Assembly (NCBI GenBank): GCA_949752795.1
Contig: OX457057.1
Span: 159,069,980-159,133,979, forward strand
Length of the DNA: 64,000 nucleotides
From: Hyperoodon ampullatus
Lineage: Eukaryota; Chordata; Mammalia; Artiodactyla; Ziphiidae
Direction of reading: 5' to 3'
The notes under the pieces were generated by a model. That model did no database searches, had not been told where the DNA came from, and was given only the letters and a program-made list of their open reading frames with translations. The number at the start of each line of letters is the position of its first letter. The first letter of the stretch is position 1. Position numbers and translations under genes: made by a program. Of this stretch, positions 35,003 through 45,400 are shown piece after piece.

Positions 35003-36479
35003 ATGGAGACCAAGAGCCCTAACAATCCTCAGGAAAGACCCACACCCGCTACTAATGGGAGGGCTTCAGTAGAAGACAATCATTTGTTGATTAAAGCTAC
35101 TGAAAAGGAAGACATTGAGTGGATCCAGCAACTGCTAAAAAAAGGGGCTGATGTCAATTTCCAGGATGAAGAATGGGGCTGGTCACCTTTGCATAATGCA
35201 GTGCAAAGTGGCAACGAGGACATTGTGAATCTTATGCTTAATCATGGTGCTGAGCCTTGTCTGCGGAAGAGGAATGGAGCCACTCCCTTCATACTTGCTG
35301 GCATCGCTGGAAATGTGAAGGTGCTCAAACTTTTACTTCCGAAAGTAGCAGATGTCAACGAGTGTGATGTTCATGGCTTCACAGCTTTCATGGAAGCCTC
35401 TGTGTATGGTAGAGTCGAAGCCTTAAGGTTCCTGTATAACAATGGAGCAAAGGTGAATTTGCATCGAAAGACAAAGCAGGATCAAGAGAAGATTAGGAAA
35501 GGAGGGGCCACTGCTCTCATGGATGCTGCTGAAAAAGGGCATGTAGATGTCGTGAGGATCCTCCTTCACGAGATGGGGGCAGATGTCAATGCCCGAGACA
35601 ATATGGGCAGAAATGCTTTGACCTATGCTCTTATGAACTCTGATGATGAGAAGGTGAAGGCCATTACTCGCCTTCTGCTGGACTGTAAGGTTGATGTCAG
35701 TGTGAGGGGGCAAGGAAGGAAGACGCCCCTGATCCTGGCAGTGGAAAAGAAGAACCTGGGTTTGGTGCAGATGCTTCTGGAACAAAAACATATAGAGATC
35801 AATGACACAGACAATGACGGCAAAACAGCACTGCATCTTGCTGTCGAACTCAAGCTGAAGGAAATTGCCCAGTTGCTGTGCCACAAAGGAGCCAGAACAG
35901 ATTGTGGAGACCTTCTTGCCATAGCAAAGCGCAATTATGACCATGACCTTGCAAAGTTTCTTTGCCGGCATGGAGCCATAGAAGATTTTCACCCTCCTGC
36001 TCAAGACTGGAAGCCGCAGAGCTCACGTTGGGGGGAAGCCCTGAAACATCTCCACAGGATATACCGCCCTATGATTGGCAAACTTAAGATCTTTATGGAT
36101 GAAAAATATAAAATTGCTGACACTTCTGAAGGGGGCATCTACCTGGGGTTCTATGAAGACCAAGAGGTAGCTGTGAAGCTATTCTATGAAGGCAGCACAC
36201 ATGGACAAAATGAAGTCTCCTTGTTGCAGAGCAACCGAACCAACAGTAATGTGGTGACATTCTATGGCAGTGAGAACTACAAGGGCTCTCTGTACGTGTG
36301 CCTCGCCCTGTGTGAACACACACTGGAGGAGCACTTGGCCGACCACAGAGGGGAGGCTGTGCAAAACAAGGAAGATGAGTTTGCTCGAAATGTCCTCTCA
36401 TCTCTATTTAAGGCTGTTGAGGAACTACACCTGTCTGGATACACTCACCAGGATCTGCAGCCACAAAACATGTTAATAG
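35003..36479 (+). CDS. RNASEL: RNASEL coding exon with ankyrin repeats and kinase-like N lobe
   Basis: Codons 1-492 plus one base. It holds all nine ankyrin repeats and the kinase-like domain as far as [13 protein letters not shown], the degenerate catalytic-loop region. Lys240 sits in GQGRKT and Lys274 in DNDGKT. One residue is missing from the human LSCGYTHQ region. The donor is ATAG|GTAAGT, phase 1. Residue numbering is collinear with human through position 392. Confidence 0.95.
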
Positions 36480-39400
36480 GTAAGTCCCCAGTGTTCTCTT
36501 AGAAACGTAGGGTCTTTAGTTACAAGAGGAAAGGATTTTCATGGCAGAACAGGGAAGAACTAGAGTGAGTGTGGATTGTTCAGTTTGAGGATTAATGTAA
36601 CGAATCCACAGTTACAGTGCAACCTCTCCTGCTACCAGGTATAACTCGTATTCCACGTGGAGGTCGAGGATGCCAATGGAATAGCAGGCTAACCTTATAT
36701 TGCCCTTGGCAAATACAAATATGAAGGTAGGTCTTGGATGGAGCCAGCTCCAGAAGTTTGAATTCTTGGAGTAGTCTGCAAGTCAGGGAACCTAGAAAGG
36801 GTGTTCCTTCAGAGAAGGTGGCAGTTACAGTGAAACTTAATAGCAAAACTGAGGTTAAAATTGGGATCCAGGTTAAGATGTGACACAGTGAAACATACTG
36901 CAAGCAGGCCGAACAAGTCAGTGTTCACTGCTGCAAGCCAAAACCAAATAAACTAAAGCAACATTCAAGGATACAAGCAGAGCTGAGGGCTTCCCTGGTG
37001 GCGCAGTGGTTAAGAATCCGCCTGCCAATGCAGGGGACATGGGTTCGAGCCCTGGTCCGGGAAGATCCCACATGCCGCAGAGTAACCAATCCTGTGCGCC
37101 ACAACTACTGAGCCCGCGAGCCACAACTACTGAGCCCGCGAGCCACAACTACGCACCTAGAGCCCATGCTCCACAACAAGAGAAGCCACTGCAATGAGAA
37201 GCCTGCACACTGCAACGAAGAGTAGCCCCTGCTCGCCGCAACTAGAGAAAACCTGCACAGCAATGAAGACCCAACGCAGCCAAACAAACAAACAAAAACA
37301 CAAAAAAAACGAAGCAGAGTAGGGAACAAATGTATGGACCCCAAGGTGGGGAAAGTGGAGGGGGGCGGTGAGATGAATTGGGAGACTGGGATTGACATAT
37401 ATACACTAATATGTATAAAATAGATAACTAATAAGAACCTGCTGTATGAAAAATAAATAAATAAAATAAAATTCAAAACTTCAAAAAAAAAAAAAAAAAG
37501 AAAAGAAAAAACAAGCAGAGCTGAGTGTAAAGTCCTGGGGGGCAAGGTGGTACAGTAAAAAGAGCCTTGGCTTCAGCCATATTTAAGGAGCCTTGCAGCC
37601 TTGTCCCACCACTTTGTAGCTTTGTAACCTCAAGCAAGTCGCTTAATTCTGTGAGCATTGGTTTCCTCACTTGAGACTGATAATACCCCCTTCATAAGGT
37701 TGTTATGAGGTCTAAGTGCAGTATGTCAAATAGACAAGTCATCTGTACATTGTAGGTGCCCAACAAAGGCCAGGTACTTGTCTAGAGGGCTAAGCAGAAG
37801 CAGATACCTAACCTACAGATATGCACTGACATTTAAGCTTGGTGTAAGGGACCAGGGCAAAAAGAAGATGTGGGTACTGAGAGTCAGAGAACAGTACTTA
37901 AGGTCCTGGAAGAGAGAAATAGGTAGACGTAAGATCTGGTTTTAGTTTGAGGACAGGTGCTTGTGGCACTGCTTCCTGGATTTAAGCAACTTCGCTGGGG
38001 AGACTGACAAGGGCCAGAAATATGTGCAACTCTACCCAGTAAGGAAGAGTCTTTGAGGTTCAGCCAAAGGTGAGGTCCTTCCCAAGTTTACCTGCTGATC
38101 TTGATGCAAGAGGGTCACACATCACGTTCTAAAGAAAAATAATTTGTGACTACCTATTCTTTGAAATTTCTAGCACCACTTCTTCCATTCTTAAGCTTGA
38201 ACAGTAAAGAACCGATTATATTTCTGCCTCAAGGTGGCGAACCTAGCACATACTGCAGACTCTTCCCTGTATTAAATCCCTCAAATGATGGGAAAAGATT
38301 TTTAAATGAATTCATAACTGAGATCAACATTAAAAAAAGAATTCCTAGAGGACAAAATCCTTGAAGAATCATGGAGAGACTAAACATAGATAGGATGCGA
38401 TTGAAGAATAATACAGGAGCCCAGGACAAATGCAAGAAGCCACAGAGAAACATTACTCATGAATGTGGGAACAGTGTAGAAAAGTGCCACTCCAAAGTGA
38501 TGGAAGCCAGAAGCAGGAGAGGACCAAGGACCAGCTAGCAGGCAGATTGCTGCATCAGTCGACACTAGGAAGATCAAACCCTGGGCTTCCCCTCTTCCCC
38601 AGGGACCAAGCATCTATGACAGACCTTTCTTCTGCAGACGGGGACTGCTTGAGACACTGGGTCATTGGTGATATCAAGAGAAACAAAGAGCAGTCAAACA
38701 TGCAAGATTTCTGCCAAAGCAGCTACTAAGTGGCATGTCCTGCTTACCCCAGAGCTTCACTGAATAAAACGCAAAGCAGAAGCTCTGACGACTGCTTCCA
38801 TCCCTCCACTATATTGGGTGGCGTTAACAGAAGCAACTCGCAGGACGTCAGGGAGTCCCAACCGCAAAGTAAGGCTTACAGTCGAAAATCACTTAAGATA
38901 TTGAAGAGGTGCCAATACTGTGAAAGAGAGGCATGAAACAGAAGAACTTACACCCAAAGAAACATAGCTAACCAAATGTGTAAGTTTCCATGGCTGTTAA
39001 AAGAAATTGTCACAAACCTGGTGGCTTAAAACAACAGGAATTTAATCTCCTGCAGTTCTGGAGGCCAGAAGTATGAAACCAGTTCCACTGGCGCCAAATC
39101 AGGTGTCAGCAGGGCCAAATTCCCTCTCTACACTGTAGTACAGAAACTGAGCATAAGTATTAAAACTTTTTTTTTTTTTTTTTTTTTTGCGGTACGCGGG
39201 CCTCTCACTATTGTGGCCTCTTCCGTTGCGGAGCACAGGCTCCAGACGCGCAGGCTCAGCGGCCATGGCTCACGGGCCCAGCCGCGCCGCGGCATGTGGG
39301 ATCTTCCCGGACTGGGGCACGAACCTGTGTCCCCTGCGTCGGCAGGCGGACTCTCAACCACTGCGCCACCAGGGAAGCCTGCATTAAAACTTTTTATAGC

Positions 39401-42400
39401 ACTTTAACAATGTCTGTTGAAACTAAAAATAAAAAATTGGGGCGTGTAAAAAACAAATCAAACGTTAGAAGAGATGTGAGGTATTCCATTAGGTACTTTC
39501 AAATTTCAGTAGCAGAAAACTCGACTCCAAGTGGCTTAAATAAGTGAAGGGAATTTATCACTTCACATAATTGAAAGTGGTCTGTGGTTATGATCTGCAC
39601 CCCATCTGCCCCTTCAACCTCATCACAAGCAACTTTCTGACTCTATCCCTCCTCCCCAAGTGCACACTTGGGCCTTCCTTCTGCCAGAGTGGAATTCTCC
39701 ACGCATTCCTATCTGGAATTCTCTCTTCCCTCTGTTCCCCATTCCACTCACCTACCCAAATTCTACTTTCTGATCTTTTCTGTCTAGGCGTCTCTTCCTC
39801 TTTTTTTTTTGGCTGCACCATGCGGCATGTGGGATCTTATTCCCTCAACTAGAGATTGATCCCATGCCCCCTGCAGTGGAAGTTCGGAGTCCTAACCACT
39901 GAACCAGCAGGGGATTCCCTAGGCGTCTCTTCCTTAAGGAAAACTTCTCCACCGTCCCTGCACCACCACCCCCCCGCCCAGCCATGTAGCTCTTCTTGTG
40001 ATACACTTTTAGGGCATCCTGCACTTTGGGCTAGCATTGTCAAAATTGCAATTAATTTAATGTTTACCCTCCTTTAGTATTGGTCTCCTTGCCCAGAGAC
40101 TCTAAACTCTGTAGGGCCAGGACTGTGTTCTCCTTCCTCACCATCATTTTTTTCCCCTCACTAAACATTTGTTGAATGATTTAATGGGTTCCTTTTTGTT
40201 AGACTCTGAGTTTCCTCACAACTCTGATGTCTAAGTTCATAATGAAAGGAGTTTGAGAAGCACACAGTTGTACTGGCCATCATCCTATGTGGGGTTACCC
40301 AGCCTTCCTCTCAGACTCCTTTAAGGCACCTCTTCGAGGACAAGTTACTGACTCACCCACCTTTCATTTTGTTCCTGACCTCTCTCATCCATGCATCCCT
40401 CTTTCTGAAGACTTAGTGGCTTCCTTTAAGGGAGGAAGATTCTGAAGGGGGCAAGGAGGCAGTGACTCATTACAAGCACATGGCTTATTCGTGGTAACAG
40501 ATTACAACGTCTTAGTGGGCAGTAACTAGTGGGCTTGATTTGGTGGAATGCTATGCTTAAGGTGGTCTTGGATTTGGACCCTTGTTGTTTAGTTGTTCTT
40601 TAGCTATAGGATGTAACCTTAACTCCTGCCAGCAGCTTCTTTACGAATCTGTGCTCTTTGACCCCAGGAGTTGCATGACTGGGGAGCTGGTTATTCTTAT
40701 CCTCATGCTTCCCCACCCCTTGGCTTGGAACAAATAAAATGTAAGTCCTGCTCTTGGCAGATACCTAAGAGATCAAACGACACAGTGCACATGACGGTGT
40801 TTTGAGAAGCAAACAACAAAGCAGATATGAGCTTATCATTGTCTTCCTCAGAGATGATAGATTGTACATTGTGTTCCAGACTTATTTCAATTAATTACAG
40901 CATGGAGAATGAGGATTTTCAATGCATCTCTACAAACTATCCCTTAGATTCCAAGAATGGTGCTTGGCTGGCAGATTTCGATAAAAGCATCAAGTGGACT
41001 GGAGATCCACAGGAAATTGAGAGAGATCTAGAGGTAATTTCTACAAACAATTTATTTTTCCATCTTTCTGCTTCCTTCTTTGTTCATTACCTTACTCCCT
41101 GTGGTCAGTTAGAGGATGTTCCTATTTCAACCAGAAGGAAAGACATTTCAAGGCATTTCCCTGGTACTCATTGCCTTCACTCCCTTGCAGACAGCCAAGT
41201 GGGTGTGGGGTTGGCCATCGCCGTGGCCCCTTTCTCTATCTCTTTAGATCTCTCTCTGACCCCACAGGCTGAATAGTAAATACACTGAGCATGCCACACT
41301 TCTTCCAGAATTACCGCCAGGAGATTTTCTCCAAAATAATTCCACAATTCCTGTAGGAGGTATTTTCTGCCTAAAGACAAAGTAAATGAGATTTCTTTTC
41401 CCACTCTATTCAAACACGTGTGCCAAACTCCTAGGAGGGCCAGCGACTAAGGCGCTCTGAAGCACAGCGGAGGGATGGGATCGATCCGCAACTCGAAAGA
41501 GACTAAACTTAGCCCCAAAGGTTAAGATCCTGAAAGAACTGTTTCTCCAGAGAGGAGACAGAACAGAGACGTAGCCTCTGCAGACCACAGCTCCCAGATA
41601 GATTCTGAGCTTGCCAGGGCAGCTCTCGCCTGGAGTTCTCCAGGGTGCTGAACTTCCAACCCAATAGACAAGAACTCTCCATCCATGCCTGGCCTTTCTG
41701 GTTCAGTGGCTCCAGATTTTAGCTCCTTCCCTGACTGGTGTCCTTCCCAGTGCAGTTTCTATGCCGGCCTCCTTCCTGGTCCTTCCTCCCTGCTGTGCCC
41801 TGACTCCTGGGGCCTTCACTCTATTCTGTGGGACCTGGTCTGGCTCCTTTATCTGTGGCCTGACATAGGCCTGACCCAAAGTCCCAGTTCCCAGCCAGAC
41901 TCTGAGCATCCCCCTTGTTTAAAACCTTCTCCCTTTCCCCTGTTTATCTAAATTCTATCCGTACTTTGAAGTCTAGCTCAAATTCCTCTTCCTCTAAGCA
42001 GTCTGCCCTGACAACTCTGGCCTGGGATTATCTTTTGTTCCTCATAAACCTAAACCTATAAACTATACTACCTTGAAGAGGTAGTATACTAAACTATACT
42101 ACCTTGAAGAGTTCTCTATGCACAAGCCCATGCCTTCTCTCCCTGACCAGGCTGTGGAATCTCCTAGAGATTCTACCAGTTTTCCATTTGCTCATAGCCT
42201 GCGCCACACCCTCCAAAGTTCCCCAAATAGAGTGATAATCCATAAGCACTTTTGGCTTGATTTATGGCTTTTGTGTAGGCCCTGGGACGGCTGGTCCTGT
42301 ATGTGGTAAAGCAGGGAGACATTCCTTTTGAGAGGCTGAAGGATCTAAGAACTGAAGAGTTGATTCAACATTCTCCAGATGAGGAAACTCAGGACCTCAT

Positions 42401-45400
42401 TCATCACCTGTTCTTCCCTGGGGACAACGTGAAGGCCCATCTGAGTGGCCTGCTGGGTCATCCTTTCTTTTGGAGTTGGGCGAGGTAAGGAAAACTGAGT
42501 ATATATTACAGGCCTCCAGGACAGAGACAGTGAGTGTATTAGTCAGGGCTCTTTATATATATACAAAATAAGGAAATGCCTCATGCAATATTGGGGCTGA
42601 GAAGTTCCACTATTTGCCATCTTCAAGCTGGTGACCCAGGAAAGCCAATGGTGTAATTTAATCTGAATCCAAAGGTCTGGGAACCAGGGGAGCTGAAGAT
42701 GTAGATTCCAGTAAGGGTCTGAAGGCCTGAGAACTAGGAGAGCTGAGGGCAAGAGAAGAGCCACGTCCCAGCTGAAGCAACCAGGCAGAGAGGGGCGAAT
42801 TTCCCCTTTCGTTCTATTCAGGCCCTCCATAGATTCGATGATGCCCACTTACATTGGGGAGGGCCGTCTATTTTACTGAGTCCACTGGTTCAAATGCTAA
42901 TCTCCTCGGAAACATCCTCAGAGACACACCCAGAATAATATTTAATCTGGGCCCTGTGTGGTCAGTGAAATTAACACATAAAATTAACCATCATGGTGAG
43001 GTGGGCAGGAGTCAGGCTGGGAATCAGCAGACCCAGGCTTTTCTCTCAGCTTGGCATTTCCTGGCTGGCTGTCATTGGAGCAGTGACTTAACGTCTCTGG
43101 ATCTGGTTTTCTCCATTGAAAAACAGAAAAAGGATGAGGGAAAACAGAGAGAGAGAGAGCTCTCCCCTTATGCAGATTTTAGAGACATGCTTTTACTAGT
43201 CTTATCAAAAGCCAAAATCTAATAGTTCTGTAAAGAGTGGGAAGGATGGAACAACCGTGATGATTCTATCATTCTCAGCCGCTACAGGACCCTTAGGAAT
43301 GTGGGAAATGAATCTGACATCAAAAGGAGAAATGCTAATGGCAAGATCCTCCAGCGTCTGCAACCTGAAACATCTGAACTTTCCACAAGTTTTGCCCAGT
43401 GGACAACTAAGGTGTGAACAACTCCTACGGTCTGGGAGTTATTCCAGGAATAAGAATCTGTGTCATGTGTTACGTTGGTTTTCCTAACTTTTTTATACTA
43501 TGGGCCTGGCCCAACCAAGTGGTGAGAAAGGGGATTTTCCTTTCCCTCCTCCCATCCCAGGTCCCCTCTGCCCTTTTGAGTCTCTGCTCCAGGCCAGGCC
43601 CTCCTGAGAGACTCATCCAGGCTCCTCTTTAGGATGGCCTTGTCACAGCCCAAGAGCCTTTTTCTTTTCTGTGACTCTTTCTCTCAAGCCTTGTTTTCTG
43701 AGCGAGGTCTGACTAATAATTCTATTTCCACTGTGACAAGAGCAGCTGATTAAATAGAGTTTAGCCCAAAGGAGGTACTCCCCCATGGGGCATTTCCATC
43801 CAGGGAGACTGGCTGCCTCTGCTGTCCGTGAATAGCCCAGCCTGAGCATCCATATACGCACTATTTTCTGTATGAGAGAACAGAAAATGAAAAAAAAAAA
43901 AAAAAAGATGATCTTTCAAATTCCTCCTGTTCCAGAGAAGGTCCGCTCAATATAGTGGAACATAAAAATTAATCACCATTTCAGTCTAGTCAGTATTATC
44001 AGAACTTTCGTTATTATTAATGAGCAGACATCTATCAAGTACCAGTATGTGTTAGGCCCATGCAAGGTCAGCGATATACAAAACAGAGTACAGCATCCAT
44101 GTGGGGCGGAGAGACCCACAGAATGATGGCTGTGGGATACATGCTGGGTACCCCAGAGACATGGGCAAAGCATTATGGGAAAATCCATAACTCTCAAGTC
44201 TTTGAGTGAGACCAGCAGCTCCTGTATCTTAAGCCTGATGTAGGACTCTTGCTTCTTCCAAACCTCTTCATTTCTGCGTCTCATTTTGCTTTCCTTCCCT
44301 TGCTTGCCTCTAGACCACATATCACACTCATAATTGCTGGCTTAACGTCTCTCTTTCTTGCTACACAGTAAGTTCCACGAGGGCAGAGACCATCTGTTGT
44401 CTTGTCTGTCATTGTATTCTTGGCATGGAGTAGGTGTGCCATGACTCTTTGCTAAATGAATGTCTATAAAAGTTCAGCTAAAAATTAAACTTGTAGAAAC
44501 AAAGACATTTGAAACAAGAGCAGATGAGAGTAATAGCTAACGACCACATAGTGCTAACTATATGGCAGCTGTAGTTCTCAGGACTTTCCATGAGTAACCA
44601 CAGTTAATCTTTACAACAGCCTCTGAGGCAATTAGCTCCATCTTGCAGGTGGGCAAACTGAGGCACAGACAAGTGATTTGTTTCAAAGGCACAGAATCAG
44701 TAAAGGGTGCAGCAGGATTTGAAGCTGGGCACTCTGGCTTAAAGGCCATGTGCTAACCTGTAGCTGATAGAGATTGTCATTTTCTTTTTCTTTTTAATGT
44801 CTGAGACAGAGAAACAGTACTACAGGCAACAGAAAGGAGAAATCCAACCTCAAGACTGAAGTGCTAATAAAAGTGGTTGCAAAAGTAGAAATAAGAGAAG
44901 TATAGAGCACAAAGCACAGAAGAAGCAGGTGATGAAAGCTATTGTTTCCCTTCTTTTCTCACTCTCCACTCAGTGTTAAATGGAACATTATTTTCAGACC
45001 ATATAGGAAAGTCGTTCCTTGAAGGTTAATTATCTGGCCTTTACTTTCTGTTTGCAAGCAGAAGCAAGGTTTGAGAAAATGCAGTGGTGTTGGGTAAATT
45101 ATCAATCAAAGCCCAAAGGTCCAGAGGCATAAGAAGGAAGGACAGAACTGAAATGAAGAGGAAAGTACAAATAAAGAAAAGTGCTAAATATCACTAGAGA
45201 GATAAAGGTTATGTAGGTGATGGAACGTTATCAGTCATCAGATGTGATGATACAGGCAGGTTCTAAGGTGCAAAAATGTAATTTTAAAAAGTGTTTCCAG
45301 AGAACAAGATACAACAACGAGGAACCTGGGAGACAAGGGGGTTGGAGAAAATGGGGCTGAACCCAAAGACGCAAGACTCTATCATTCAGAGAAAGGAGCC

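Noticed and set aside
35423..36004. 193-residue minus-strand open frame
   Set aside because: It is antisense to the RNASEL ankyrin exon, has no family similarity of its own, and follows from codon composition of the real gene.
36480..36502. Read-through of the RNASEL ankyrin exon to a stop
   Set aside because: The sequence after 36479 is a consensus donor, and the protein continues in the exon at 40948 with correct phase.
38463..38936. Possible extra RNASEL exon or zinc-finger-like fragment
   Set aside because: RNase L is complete without it, it has stops between frames, and no motif has correct spacing.
40827..41276. 149-residue open frame around RNASEL exon at 40948
   Set aside because: Only 40948-41033 matches RNase L. 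The rest is intron that happens to stay open.
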